Positions 1 to 11,500 of a stretch of DNA of 64,000 nt are shown here, piece by piece. This DNA comes from Anthracocystis setariae (Eukaryota; Basidiomycota; Ustilaginomycetes; Ustilaginales; Ustilaginaceae). The position numbers and the translations under genes are program-made. Where the stretch lies: contig CAKMXJ010000039.1 of assembly GCA_928724745.1 (NCBI GenBank), positions 558,001-622,000 of the forward strand, in the 5' to 3' direction. Under the pieces are notes generated by a model. That model made no database searches, was not told the origin of the DNA, and saw only the letters and a list, made by a program, of their open reading frames with translations. The number at the start of each line of letters is the position of its first letter. The first letter of the stretch is position 1.

Positions 1-2158
1 CCAGGAGATGTACGAGCGGGTCGTTGAAAGGCCGATAGCTACATTCGCCATCCTCGCCGAGTTCGATCTCAGCGAGCTTCTGCCTCGCCTCGCCAGCTCG
101 ATCGAGATGCACGTACAACACCACGTAGGAAGCCTTCCTCTCCGACCCGGTATGCGTATCGTACTGTAAGATTGGGCATGGATATAAGACGTCCTCTTCG
201 GCGTCAAGGCGGTAGGAGTCACCCAGTCCTGCACGAGAAAGACCTGGTTGAAGCATGGCTTCTAAAGCCTGCAGAAAGCGCCGTGCTGTGGATTGCATCC
301 AGACTAGCACGATACGCCTGTCTATGGTGAACGATTGTCGGACGGGAGCATCAGCTGCAGGGTTTGGCGTGACAAAGCGCCCAAAAGTCGCACGGGATGA
401 CAGCGATGGTTCCGAGAACGGGATGATGATCTTGACAACTTCTTTGCGACGACTCTGCATCCGCTTGCAAAAGGCCTCGGCGTTGAAAGGGTCTATCTGT
501 GCCACGATGCGGGAATTTGCAGAGGTCAAGCGATATCCAGCATACAAGACTTTGTGGTCAAAGGGCACAAGGTCCCCTCCATCGGTCTGGCTAGATTCTT
601 CAACTGTACCGAACGAGCTATGGACGAAGTCTTGCAATTCCGCGATAGGCGTCTTGAGCATCTGAGCAGGTGTGAGACCGAGCTGTCGACTGACTGTGCC
701 ACTCGAGGGTGGCTTGCCGTTCGCTTGAAGCGTCTGCATTGCTATCGCTTTAGAGGGAACGGAATAGCATGTCTTGAATCGTGTTGTGCTGAAATCCGCA
801 TGGACTCTTGTCCAACGCTCGACTTTATCGGTCAGGATTGACCTAGCTGCCTGCTGCGCTTGTACATGTGTCAAGTAGCTGTGGTCAAAGTCGACCATCA
901 CTTGCTGTTGGTCGTCAAACGCCGGCAATGGGGTCCTTTTTGCTGAATGGATAGTCTCCTCGGACGGCCGGACGGCAGCATTTTCGGTCGTTTGCACTTG
1001 GTCGATCTTGCGCATGGCGGTTTGTGACAGCACTTCGAAGAGGCCGACGCTCGAATCTCCTTCGCTAGCGTGATCCTCCTGGCTTTGGTTCGTCGCTATC
1101 GACAAATCCGTCGAGCGTGTCTTGGGTGGAAGTAGCGCAGGTTTGGCTGAAAGCATTTGGTCGAGATTTGTACGCGGGACATCATCCGCAGTGTGGTTGT
1201 TCGATGCGGAAGCTTCGAGCTCATCGCGCATTGTATTCGATAGACGCGATGGCGGAAGCGTAGGAAAGTAGCTGATCTCGGACTCGTCTGCTGCGTCGTC
1301 TGCATGCTCGTCGGCGTCAGGCTGGGAGTTGAGCTGATGCTCCGCATCGTTGAAAGGTTGATCCGCTAAAGCTGGGACTGCAGGGATTCCGAGACGCACA
1401 CGTTGCATCTTCGGCTTATGACGCTGAGCCTTGGTTGCCTTTTTCTGTGCAAGATGGATTCCATCCCTTGCGTTCTGCTCAGCCGCGGCTTCTGGTGGAA
1501 GTGGCATTGCATTCTCGTTGATAGCCACATCAGCTAGGCGCGACTGTGCTCTTGTCCTCGATCCACTGAGAATGATTTGTTTGCGTGGAAGGGTTTCTAC
1601 GACCTTGGAAGCGAGTGGAGAAGCAACGTCGGGTGATCGCATACGAGAGCGACCATTGCCACGATCGGGATGTCCGTTCACTTGACCTCCAAAAGTGCAG
1701 ATGGGCGAGCTGGTATCGTTCGGATTGAGGTCGGGTTTACGATGAAGCAATTTGCGGCGTGAATCTGCCGAAACAGCACTGACCATGCGAGCGGATGGAT
1801 GCGGAGCTGCCGGATGTGTTATGAAGGCGGGAAATGTGCTCGAGGTTGGTGAAGTCGGCGAGGAGGATCGCAACTGGAGAGCATTCTGTCTTCTCTCGAC
1901 CGTAATCTTTCTCTTTCTTGCTGCTTTGGGAGAGGAAGGTGCCGAGTCGGTATATGACACCGCCCGTGTGAGACGATGCACATCTTGATGGTGATACGGC
2001 CGTTCGCTCGTCTTGCTATACTGTAGTGCTGTAATGAAGGGCGGCGGCGACGAGCCGAGCTGCATCATTCGACGCTTCTTGTGGACCCTTTCTGGCGGAC
2101 GCAACCCACATTGCGCGGACTGACCAGCATCGGTGGCAGCAGCGCCTACTCTGGGCAT
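1..2158 (-). CDS. Unknown protein, 5' part only (runs off left edge)
   Basis: The minus strand is open from an ATG at 2158 to the window edge: 719 codons with no stop. An in-frame TGA lies seven codons upstream of that ATG, which fixes the start unless there is a 5' intron. The N-terminal half is low-complexity, basic and serine/proline-rich, with short basic clusters (KKRR near residue 28, RKRK near residue 83) that could be nuclear signals. From about residue 430 it looks more globular, with alternating hydrophobic stretches such as KVLYAGYRL and RRIVLVWMQSTARRFLQAL. I recognise no family. The 3' end is outside the window. It is read in the same direction as the Pol I gene whose 3' end lies 370 bp upstream of this start. 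Confidence 0.75.
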   Translation of the reverse strand, partial: MPRVGAAATDAGQSAQCGLRPPERVHKKRRMMQLGSSPPPFITALQYSKTSERPYHHQDVHRLTRAVSYTDSAPSSPKAARKRKITVERRQNALQLRSSSPTSPTSSTFPAFITHPAAPHPSARMVSAVSADSRRKLLHRKPDLNPNDTSSPICTFGGQVNGHPDRGNGRSRMRSPDVASPLASKVVETLPRKQIILSGSRTRAQSRLADVAINENAMPLPPEAAAEQNARDGIHLAQKKATKAQRHKPKMQRVRLGIPAVPALADQPFNDAEHQLNSQPDADEHADDAADESEISYFPTLPPSRLSNTMRDELEASASNNHTADDVPRTNLDQMLSAKPALLPPKTRSTDLSIATNQSQEDHASEGDSSVGLFEVLSQTAMRKIDQVQTTENAAVRPSEETIHSAKRTPLPAFDDQQQVMVDFDHSYLTHVQAQQAARSILTDKVERWTRVHADFSTTRFKTCYSVPSKAIAMQTLQANGKPPSSGTVSRQLGLTPAQMLKTPIAELQDFVHSSFGTVEESSQTDGGDLVPFDHKVLYAGYRLTSANSRIVAQIDPFNAEAFCKRMQSRRKEVVKIIIPFSEPSLSSRATFGRFVTPNPAADAPVRQSFTIDRRIVLVWMQSTARRFLQALEAMLQPGLSRAGLGDSYRLDAEEDVLYPCPILQYDTHTGSERKASYVVLYVHLDRAGEARQKLAEIELGEDGECSYRPFNDPLVHLL

Positions 2159-2529
2159 CCTCGGTCGCTCTCAGTCTGAGGACAAGGCGAAGACGAGATG
2201 GAACAAGTGTGGTCGGGATGATTGATGGGACTTGAGAAGCGATGCTCGTTCGGCCAAACTTTGGACCCTGGCTGGCCTCTGTCGTTTATGCACGGCTGCA
2301 GCGCGGGTTTTTTTTTTTTTTTTTTCGCTGCTTCATTCCGCAGACGCCATTTCCGACATCCTTGGCAGGAGAGGCCGACTCAGGCCTTCTTGTGTTCCCT
2401 ATCGCTACTCTCATACCCCCTCTCACATCTTGCTTGAATGCATCGACGAGATGGACGAAACATGTATTTTTACGTACTACTATGACTATCTGACATGATG
2501 TTGGTACAAGAAACTCAAAATAGGACTGA
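2159..2529. other. Intergenic: RPA190 3' flank and promoter of the left-edge gene
   Basis: This stretch separates two minus-strand genes. It contains a T run of about 17 (2309-2325), which reads as poly(A) on the coding strand, and no supported gene. Short reading frames here share the T run and start at non-ATG codons or have no recognisable product. Confidence 0.6.
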
Positions 2530-5500
2530 CTAAGCAGCAGCGCCGATGGGAGCTGGGAGCGCAAGGCGGATCTCTGGCGTTCCAGTACCCGACGAAACAG
2601 GTCGACCGACAACGAGCTTACTCGAAGGTGTCTTGAGCATGTCCACGTCTCCGTGAAGCGCCGACGCACCAATAAAGGCCATGGTCATCTCGAACGAGGC
2701 CTTGAGCAACGTCGACGACGACTCGGCGATACCCGACCTATTGAACGGGCGGAATCCACCAGCCGCAGTCTGGTAGTCGGCGATGAGGAACAGGTGACGC
2801 GGCGACACGGCGATACCGTACGTGTCGAAAATCCCGCGCATCTCGGATACAATGGCAGCACGAGCCGCCTCGACACCGTACGTGTGCAGCACAGCGCCGA
2901 TGTCGTTGGTGTAGAGGTTGTCGAGGTCGACAACACCAAACCCAAAGTCCCAGAGGTCGCGGAAGTTGATGCCTTCGGCAGTGAGCGCGACACCCTCCTC
3001 GCCCGCCTTGGGAGGTGGCTTCATCACACGAGCAATGTTGGGGATCTCGTGAATGACACTCTGTCGGCAAACGCGCTCCACAATGTTGATGAGCAGCAGC
3101 TTCTGCGACTGGGCGGCGAGGGTGAGGTCGAACTCGGCCCATCGTGCCTTGACATCGTCGAAGCGGAAAGCGTTGATGTACTTGGAGTTCTCCTGCAACG
3201 CTCGCTCCAGCGCCGACGTCTGCTCCGCCCACTCCTCGTTGATCGAGCCATCCGACGACTCCGAGTCGCTGCTGTCCACGTCCATGGCGTTCGACGACTT
3301 CTTCTTGTTCGTGTCGCCGAACGCGGCTTCGATGTCCTCGGTGGTCGTGGGTCCGCCGACCATATCTTCATCATCGCCTTCTTCGTACGAGGCGTGTGCC
3401 GCCGAGCGCTGCTTCCTCTTGGCATCGTCGGCATCACCGTCGCCGATATCCGACGAGGCGTCCTCCTCATCGTCAGAGTCGGCATCGTTGCCCCTGGAGC
3501 GAGCTTGGCGGCCGTTGGCGCCGGTGGCACGTTCACCACCATCCTCATCGGCGTTGTCGCCAGCGCCCGCATTGTCCGAGAAGGTCTGACCCTTGCCGAT
3601 GGCAGCGGCTTGCAGAGCATGCTCGCGCTTCTGCTTTCGCATCTCGTTGTTGATGCTGTTTTCGAGGTTCGGAGCAAACGTCTCCTGCAAACCGTGCAGA
3701 ATGTGAGCGGTCGTGCAGTTGTACTCCTCCTTGCACTCCTCGGCGGGGTAGAAGTTGAGACGGATGGTGTAGGTCTTTTGGCGGTGGAAGCCGGTTGCCT
3801 CGAGCTTGGGCGAGATTTTCTCGGTGACGATGGCCTCGTCGACAACCTGGCTGAGAACGAGACGGCTTCCGTCCTTGCAGAACGTCTTGATCTGGTCAGC
3901 GGTGATACCGTCGAGGACGGGCAGACGCATGATGGGCGTCTTGATGTTCTGAGAGGCAGTCATGACGATCTCACGTAGACGCGGGATACCAAGCGTGACG
4001 TTAGCAGCACCGTGACCGGCAAAGTGGAAAGTGTTGAGCGTCATCTGCGTCGATGGCTCTCCGACACCTTGAGCGGCCAGAAGACCAACCGCCTCACCAG
4101 GGTCGACGAGACCACGATGGTAGAGCACCTTGCACATGGCACGGAACGCTTCGACACCGAGCTTCTCCTTGGCGAAGCGCAGTTTTTCCGCAGCAGTGCC
4201 CTCCTCGAGCGCATCGCCAGCGGCCTCAGACTTGCGCTTCTTGCTCTTCTTCTTCTTGTCGGCCAGCAGCTTGCTGGGGTTCTTCTCAATGTAAGCCTCG
4301 ATCTCCTTGGCGTACTTCTCCGACATGGAGCCGAAGTGGGTCGAAGGCGTGTAGACGCTAAGCACGGGATCGTACTTGTACGGCTTCTTGAGGGCCTTCT
4401 TCATGTGCTCCGCCGCGAGCTCGGCCTCGACCACCTCGGCAAGCTGCTTAGGGTCGTATCGCTTGTTGTAATTTTCAAAGTTGGCGGCGGTGAAGTCGAA
4501 CTGGCCGATGTACTTGCTCTTGGTCGTATCGAGGGCGTCTTCACCGTAAGCAAACTGCAGAATGGAGCCATCGGCGTTGCGCACGGTGTTGTCGTACTGA
4601 ATGTGCACGCCCTCGAGATGCTTGATCAGACAACGCTGCAAGTAACCGGAGCGCGAAGTCTTGACAGCCGTGTCGATGAGACCTTCACGTCCAGCCATGC
4701 AGTGGAAGAAGTACTCCTGAGGACGAATACCCGTCAAGAAACGACCGCTGACAAACCCACCAGCACGAGCCGAGGTCTCGAAGGGTCGGAAGGAGGGGAG
4801 CGACTTGCCGCTGACCATGAGAGGAACACGGCGACCTTCCAGAGCCTGCTGGCCGAGCAAACACGAAATCTGCGAGACGTTGACGGCGGAACCCTTGGCA
4901 CCGGAGCCAGTCATCATCTGCATGTTGTTCTCTGGGAACTTCTTGTAGAGACCAGCGGGGAGACAAGATTCGATGATCTTGGAGGTGAGAGCATTGGACG
5001 AATTCATCATCTCACCGTCGAGAACGGCAAGCTTGTCATCGTCACGCAACACTTCCTCGAGGCGGATTCGCAAGTTCCTGTCCGTGTCTGGCTTGCTCTC
5101 GTCCTCGCCCTCGAGACCGACAGTCTTCATGGCAACACCCTTGCCTTGCGCCTTGGCGGCATCGAGCGTCTTGCGACGAACTGCGTCGCCCTCTTTGCTG
5201 AGAAGCAGATCGTCCATTCGACACGAGAAGGCGTTCGTCTGAAGGAACTTGGTGAAGAGACGAGACAGGATGCTGAGCAACTTGCCCGCCGTCTCGGAGC
5301 CGTAGATCTCGAAGACAGCGTGGACAAGACCGTAAGCGGAGGCACCGAACGCGGCCTTGTCGAGGACGCCTTGCAAAAGCTCCCCGTCCTCGATGATGAC
5401 CTTCTCCTCGCTGGCGTGGTCCTTGCCCCACATGCGACCGGCGACCTTGGCCTTGGAGGTGAGGTTGAGGCCGTCGGCCTTGGCGGGCTTGAGATTGAGC

Positions 5501-7926
5501 AGCACGGTGGAGATGACCTGTTTACCGGTCCAGAGCGGTTCGGGCTTGAGGAGAGCAGGAGGCACGGTGAGAACGCGACCACCACCGGTGTATTTTCCCT
5601 CGGGACGCAAAGCACCATAGAGCATCTGCTGATACTCGGCGCGGGTGTAAAGCGTGTTTTTGGAGGTCATCCATACACCGGCAACGACGTGGTCCTGAAT
5701 CAGACCACGAAGCGGGTTACCGCTGGTCGGGGTGAGATACTGGTTGTCGGTGTTAGCGACGTAGTAGCACTCGGAACGAGCGGCCTGCGATTGCGGGAAA
5801 TGCATGTTCATCTCGTCACCGTCGAAGTCGGCGTTGTACGAGTTACAGTTGGCGTAGTGCATGCGGATCGTCTTCTCGCCAACGAGCACTCGCGCCTTGT
5901 GAGCCATCATGGAGGGACGATGCAAAGTGGGCTGACGGTTGAGCAACAGGATGTCGCCGTCGCGAAGATGACGCAGGACTTGCTTGTTGGCGATGGGAGT
6001 GCGGGTGGAGCTGCCAAGGCCGGCAAAAGTACCGCGCGCCTGCTTGGACGAATGCTCTTGTGGTGTGAGGAGCTGATTAGCCAGCGCAGTCCTCTCCTCG
6101 ACGCTCAGTTTGTCGAGGAGTGTCTCGGTACCATCCTCGCTTCGGATGGCGACGGCACCGGGATACTTGAAGGGACCATTGATGACCAACTGACGCATGA
6201 GTTGAACGTTGTGGACGGTCACGGGCTCTGGATAGGTGAGCTTGCGAGCAAAGACAGGGGGAACACCGATCTCGTTGGTCTCGATGTTGACATCGGGAGA
6301 GATGACGGAACGAGCGGCAAAGTTGACTCGCTTGCCCATCATGTGCTTACGGAAGAGACCCTCCTTCTTTTCGAGGCCTTGCTTGACACCTGGAGGGGGA
6401 AGCTGGCCCTGACGCAAAGGCATGGGATTCTTGCTCGAGTCGATGAAAGAGTTGACGTCAACCTGGAGCTGCATCATCGAGTTGAGTACCTTGCGACGTG
6501 TGTCTTCGCGGCCCTTGATGAGTTGGGCCTCTGCTGCACGGTAGTCTGCATCCGACGGGTTGGGGCCGAGTTCGGGGAAGTCCTTCTTGGCCGAGAGCCG
6601 GGCCAATTCGGTGATCTGGTCACGGATGACAAACGTGGTCTTGAGCACGTTGGTGAGCAGTTCGTTTTGCGAATTCTCAAAGGTCATGTCACCCATGATA
6701 CTGGCAGGACGGAAGCGTGTGGGCGGCACTGCGAGCACTGTGATGAAGAAGTTGTCGGCACTGGCACCGTTGGGGGTCGACCAGATGGACGATACACTCT
6801 CGGCCTTGACCTTGTTTTGGGAGTTGCCGAGTCGAAAGGGGCCGTTGCGACCAAAGAGAAGCGAGCAGAGAGGTCCTTCGTGATGGAAGAGCAGACGCAA
6901 GTGCGCTTGACACTCGACAGCGGGCATGACTCGATAGCCGGCCTCCTTGGGAGCGTTGTCCGCCGAGATAGCTTGAGAAGCGATGTCGGACTCATCGTCG
7001 TCGCCGGTGGAGGCCGAGGTGGAGGCGGACGAAGCAGCCAGACGGCGCTCGATAGCAGCCACCCGCTTGACTGGCGAGATGCGGAGGTACCCCTTGTGCT
7101 CGTTCGAGGCAATCTCTTTTGGCAACGGTGCCTTCTCCATGATCTTGAGGAAGCCGTCGCGACGAACGTTGGGGCTGATGGCATTGCACTGACCGCAGCG
7201 CTTTCTGTGAATCTCCTTCATGAAGTCGTTGATGCACTTTTTGCGAAGCGTGTATGCGATGCTGCCAACCTCGGGCTCAAAGGAGGCCTTGCCGTTGGCC
7301 TTGGCTTCTTTGATGAGCTCCTTGACCTTTTTGTTGATTCGCGCAGCAAACTCGGCCGGAGTCTCACCGCCGGCAGGCTTTTTGGAAGTGGACCCGCTCG
7401 CCTTGGGTTTCTTGGCGCCGTCTTGGTCTGCATCGTCGTCTTCGTTGGCGCTTTCGAAGTCTTCGTTTGCGAGATCAGCGATCTTGGAGTTGGTGTATTT
7501 TGGCTCTTCGGCGTCGATGTTCTCTGCATCGTCGACGAGACCATACTCGAGAAGTCTCAAGCGTCCGATGAGCTTGGTGAGGGTGACGAGTGTGGCACGG
7601 AATCGGTGACAGTAAAAGCAGGTGCCTCGGAGCAGGTTGAACATGTTGGCCATGAAGAGCGGATGGAAGACGGGCGAAGGGAGCTCGATGTGACCAAAGT
7701 GACCTGGACATTGGTAGGAGTTCAAGCGACACGTCGAGCAGATGTCGTTGGGACGCATGGGCCCGAGGGCTGGATCGTAGAGACCACCGGCATTGGGGTG
7801 ATTTGTGGTGTCGAGCAGAACAGGGTTGATGATCTGCTTGACCGAGATTCTGCGGATATCTTCGGCGGTGAGGAAGGAGAAGGACGCCGAGGAGATGGTG
7901 GAGGTGATGGGCTTCTTGATGTCCAT
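2530..7926 (-). CDS. RPA190: DNA-directed RNA polymerase I largest subunit (A190)
   Basis: This is the catalytic largest subunit of RNA polymerase I, which makes the large rRNA precursor in the nucleolus. The protein is 1798 aa with no intron needed. The clamp zinc site is visible at C63, C66, C73 and H76, followed by further CxxC pairs. The active-site signature NADFDGDEMNMHFP gives the metal-binding aspartates D700, D702 and D704. The bridge-helix/trigger-loop region is intact (GREGLIDTAVKTSRSGY, then TQMTLNTFHFAGHGAANVT). The Pol I-type acidic, serine-rich insertion in the jaw (about residues 1440-1570) makes it a little longer than yeast A190 (about 1660 aa). The start ATG is followed directly by the family N-terminus. 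It is divergent from the gene at 8540; the shared region holds PAC-like and RRPE-like sites. Confidence 0.96.
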   Translation of the reverse strand: MDIKKPITSTISSASFSFLTAEDIRRISVKQIINPVLLDTTNHPNAGGLYDPALGPMRPNDICSTCRLNSYQCPGHFGHIELPSPVFHPLFMANMFNLLRGTCFYCHRFRATLVTLTKLIGRLRLLEYGLVDDAENIDAEEPKYTNSKIADLANEDFESANEDDDADQDGAKKPKASGSTSKKPAGGETPAEFAARINKKVKELIKEAKANGKASFEPEVGSIAYTLRKKCINDFMKEIHRKRCGQCNAISPNVRRDGFLKIMEKAPLPKEIASNEHKGYLRISPVKRVAAIERRLAASSASTSASTGDDDESDIASQAISADNAPKEAGYRVMPAVECQAHLRLLFHHEGPLCSLLFGRNGPFRLGNSQNKVKAESVSSIWSTPNGASADNFFITVLAVPPTRFRPASIMGDMTFENSQNELLTNVLKTTFVIRDQITELARLSAKKDFPELGPNPSDADYRAAEAQLIKGREDTRRKVLNSMMQLQVDVNSFIDSSKNPMPLRQGQLPPPGVKQGLEKKEGLFRKHMMGKRVNFAARSVISPDVNIETNEIGVPPVFARKLTYPEPVTVHNVQLMRQLVINGPFKYPGAVAIRSEDGTETLLDKLSVEERTALANQLLTPQEHSSKQARGTFAGLGSSTRTPIANKQVLRHLRDGDILLLNRQPTLHRPSMMAHKARVLVGEKTIRMHYANCNSYNADFDGDEMNMHFPQSQAARSECYYVANTDNQYLTPTSGNPLRGLIQDHVVAGVWMTSKNTLYTRAEYQQMLYGALRPEGKYTGGGRVLTVPPALLKPEPLWTGKQVISTVLLNLKPAKADGLNLTSKAKVAGRMWGKDHASEEKVIIEDGELLQGVLDKAAFGASAYGLVHAVFEIYGSETAGKLLSILSRLFTKFLQTNAFSCRMDDLLLSKEGDAVRRKTLDAAKAQGKGVAMKTVGLEGEDESKPDTDRNLRIRLEEVLRDDDKLAVLDGEMMNSSNALTSKIIESCLPAGLYKKFPENNMQMMTGSGAKGSAVNVSQISCLLGQQALEGRRVPLMVSGKSLPSFRPFETSARAGGFVSGRFLTGIRPQEYFFHCMAGREGLIDTAVKTSRSGYLQRCLIKHLEGVHIQYDNTVRNADGSILQFAYGEDALDTTKSKYIGQFDFTAANFENYNKRYDPKQLAEVVEAELAAEHMKKALKKPYKYDPVLSVYTPSTHFGSMSEKYAKEIEAYIEKNPSKLLADKKKKSKKRKSEAAGDALEEGTAAEKLRFAKEKLGVEAFRAMCKVLYHRGLVDPGEAVGLLAAQGVGEPSTQMTLNTFHFAGHGAANVTLGIPRLREIVMTASQNIKTPIMRLPVLDGITADQIKTFCKDGSRLVLSQVVDEAIVTEKISPKLEATGFHRQKTYTIRLNFYPAEECKEEYNCTTAHILHGLQETFAPNLENSINNEMRKQKREHALQAAAIGKGQTFSDNAGAGDNADEDGGERATGANGRQARSRGNDADSDDEEDASSDIGDGDADDAKRKQRSAAHASYEEGDDEDMVGGPTTTEDIEAAFGDTNKKKSSNAMDVDSSDSESSDGSINEEWAEQTSALERALQENSKYINAFRFDDVKARWAEFDLTLAAQSQKLLLINIVERVCRQSVIHEIPNIARVMKPPPKAGEEGVALTAEGINFRDLWDFGFGVVDLDNLYTNDIGAVLHTYGVEAARAAIVSEMRGIFDTYGIAVSPRHLFLIADYQTAAGGFRPFNRSGIAESSSTLLKASFEMTMAFIGASALHGDVDMLKTPSSKLVVGRPVSSGTGTPEIRLALPAPIGAAA

Positions 7927-8539
7927 GGTGGGCTAGGATCCAAGGATCGGCCCCTTAACGCACCTCGAATGCTGAGTTTCCGAACCTCAAGAACAGGTGT
8001 GAGGAAAGTGCCGCCGCTCTTGAAAGCTGATGGAATCACCCGTCCTTGGAGCGATTCCGAAAGCGAGCGCACGAATGTTGTAAGTAGGATGAGGATGAGA
8101 GGATGAGGATGAGGATGAAAGAAGCTAAGCTAGCCGACCGACGACCCTGAGTGAGCAAGTTGCCGTTTGCGATGGCGCGGTGTCGTGAGCGAAATTTTTC
8201 CCTTTTTTTTGCATTTTCTTCTTCCACCGCACAGCGAAAAGAAAAAAAATTCCACATGTACGTTCGTCCACCCTTTTCCTTTTTCCGCATATTTCACAGG
8301 GTGACTAATCATCACCAAATGAGCCTCGGAGGATGTTACACCGTGTGATCGTACACACTTGATCTGAATTGTTTAGGTCCTCGTTACTCTGTAGCCGGAC
8401 TGCCTGCAAGTGGAATTGGACCCTGGATGCATTTTGTCCGTGCGCCGCCCGTTTAAAGAGCAGACCAAGATGACTTCGTCCCCACTCTCGTCCTCACACC
8501 AACACATCCCTAATACCTGGCCGCAGCTCCAACTTCAGC
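7927..8539. promoter_or_regulatory. Divergent promoter of RPA190 and the solenoid-Nudix gene
   Basis: This is a 613-bp intergenic region between divergent genes. It carries four GATGAG hexamers in 26 bp (8088-8093, 8094-8099, 8102-8107, 8108-8113) followed by GATGAA, about 160-190 bp upstream of the Pol I start. It also has GAAATTTTTC at 8191-8200 (complement GAAAAATTTC) and A/T-rich tracts to about 8285. GATGAG is the core of the yeast PAC (polymerase A and C) element, and GAAAAATTT resembles the RRPE element that often accompanies it. Function here is inferred from the motif match and the identity of the gene. Confidence 0.6.
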
Positions 8540-11500
8540 ATGACAGCCGCCGGTGGTTCTTTCACTCTCCTAGAGAGCGGAACGTCGCGGCTGCACTTCA
8601 AATTAGCCAAAGCGCTAGAGGATGCCGGCTCAAGTCGCCAACACGATCTCCTTGTCCTCGATACCCTTGCTGAGGTGCGCACCCAGCTCGGATCCCGATC
8701 CGCACCGAAGGACGTAGTTCAACTCGCATCCACACTCACCACGTTGCTTCATTGCCTTCATCACTTTCCTGCATCTCCTTCGTTCGTCCCAACAGGTTCC
8801 GCAAATTTGGACGTCAGCTTCGCGCTCGTGCCGACGCTGCAGCTCCTCAGTCTAGCTACGGACTGGAAACATCTTTCGCTTGCCCATCAATTGCTTCCTT
8901 TCATTCTCAAATCTGCTACTATGCAAGATAACAGGGTTGCATCGCCTACACGCAGCGAAAGTCAAGCATCCGCCTCGACCTCGTCAGCAGCCATCGCACC
9001 AGCCCGACCTGTTGACGTCGATGACTCCTCATCGTTATTGTTGCTCAACACGTTTCGGTCTAGCCTTACTGCCGCTGTCAACGAGCCTGTTCAAGCGTCT
9101 CCTCACTCTCCTCGAAGACCGCGCTCGCAATCGCCGTCCGCTTCACGGTCCGCTCCCGAGTCTCTTAATGATGCCGCAGCGTCGCGCACTCGCTTTCGAG
9201 CCTTAGCTTCCCTCAGATCCCTCACCGTCGGCATCCCGCAAGGCCCAGCTGTGCTACCTTCTCTCGCCTCCACCCTGGTTGCTTTGACACGCCATCCAGA
9301 TTCCAGTATCCGCAGCATGGCTCTCAACGCCATGCTCTCGTGCGCTTCCGCGCCCCTGGGAGATCAGGCTGACAAGGACGGTCACGACGAAATGCTCGAC
9401 GCTGCTCTCACCATCGTCCGCCTCATACTGGCGTCATCATATGCCTTCTCTCCCGGATCGAACCTCGACGAACAACAAGGGATGATCCTCTCCGAGATGG
9501 AAAGGCGTGTCGACTCCAACCCAGCCGTCCTACGTTCCTGTATCAGAGTCGTGGAGTTTGCTCGATCCTCCGGGGCCCTTTCGGCCAACGAGGCTGCTTG
9601 CCATGCTATCGAGGCTCTGCAAGCTTCCAGATGGGCGCCTATGCACTTGGATCTCCCTTGGCTTCAACAACAGCGTATCACCTCAGCCGCCGTCGTCCGC
9701 ACCGAAGGCATTCGGGCTCGCACAGCAGCTCGTCAGCGGCCTTCGCTACAGCCTTTACATCAATACCATGGGTCATACGCCCCATGGCTAGTCGATGCCT
9801 GTCTGACAACACTCACAAAATCCATGCAAACTATGCTGAAGTCGAGGGATGACCGATTGGATCGCCCTGCAAGCATCGAGCTGTTGAAGGCAGTGCTTCG
9901 TGTGTATCACACGGCCTCACTGGCCAAGTCAGCGGCTCTGGCGCTCTGCATCTCTGCTGCACGCTGTTTAGGCATCCTTTATGGTCTTGTCTCGACCCTT
10001 CCGCGGCTCCAGTCGCAACCAACCTCGCCAGGTCGCCAAGGAGACTACGATGGCGAGACCATAGCACTTTGGTCCGCTCTATCCACACATGTCAAGGCTC
10101 AGCTGAGCAGCACAAATCCAAATCGCAAGATGGCCGCGCTTACTTTACTCGAAGCTTTGCTGCCGCTGCAATGGGCTAGCGCCAACCCCGAAGCCGAGAC
10201 CAAAGAAGAACATACGGGCAAAGTTGCCAACGAGCTGATCTCGCCGCTACGATTGTCTGAGACCGAAATGGGTCAAGTGATGGCATTGCTGGCTGATGCC
10301 GATGCAAGCATCCGTGGACGCGCCCTTGCATTGCTTCACAAAGTGGATCCGGGGCTCACAGCACTGTTGCACTCACAGCTACAATCCGCTGTTGATTCCG
10401 AGCTTACTGGCAACAGTAACCATCCTGACAATGGCACCTACAGCAACGACTTGATCAGTCTAGCGCAACGGCTGGTGGAGGTAGCTCTATTTGCAACATC
10501 TGCCTCTCATGACACCTCCGAATTCTCCTCCGAGCTTTCGGAAGAAGCGACCTCGGCTCTGACCCGGGCAGTGATCAGCGCAGTCTCATCTGGCGTATTC
10601 GGTTCTTTCAGATCCAGCATTCCTTCCAGAGACAAGGCATGTTCGGAGGCTCTCCTGATTCGCTTGGCATCCCTTCACACTGGCTTGCGACTTCGCTTAC
10701 TGCAAGACCTTCTGCCTTGCGTTGTGGAACTGGAGACCGTCTCCAATACGTGCCATGGCCTCTATTTTCTATGCCGTGTGCTGTGCGATCTGAACGCGAG
10801 TGATCTACAGAGATCAGATGAGGAAACACATCAGTTCCTTTCCTGGGTTGGATCGGAGTTTTTGGGTCTAGAGAATTTCAGTGGTATGCTCGCCCGCCTC
10901 TTGGAAGAGCAGCAGCAGGGGCCAAGGGAGGCAATCTTTGGCGTCACAGCCCGGATGATCTCGCTATCGGTGCAGCTCTGTGATCCTGCTCGTCTACAAT
11001 TGTACCTGGCAAGAGGGCTGCAACAGCTTCAATCCCTAACGACGAAGCTGGCGGAGACCGAGGCAACCACCGCCTTGCGTACCGAAGCGACTAATCTGCG
11101 GCTCATTTGTCAAACGCTTCTCGATCGCGATCCATATCGCGAAACGGGCATGATGAACAAGGTCCGTACCTTGGCTTCTCCCTGTCAGACCATTGTGGAT
11201 ACAGTCAAGTCGTTGCTCGAACTTCAACTGGAAGAAGAGGAGCCGCAACGAGCAAACGAAGCTTTGAACACCATTTCAGGTAAGTTGATTTCTCAGGAAC
11301 CACGTTGTTCGGACCCTGGCTTTCCTTCCGAAGTGCCAGGACACCTGGTCTGTGCTGCGAAGAAGGGTTCGTTTCCGGGGTCGAATACGCGTCGAGCAGA
11401 ATTTTCGATGACGAGGATCCGCTTCGTCGGATACGACACAGACGACTCAAAATTAGCTTTCACGCTTCCTGCTTCTTCTTCTACAGGCTCATCTTCCAGC

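Noticed and set aside
4012..8106. 1364-codon open frame on the plus strand opposite RPA190
   Set aside because: It is the antisense shadow of a codon-biased, GC-rich gene with an unmistakable family match on the other strand; the product has no domain and overlaps the conserved polymerase motifs.
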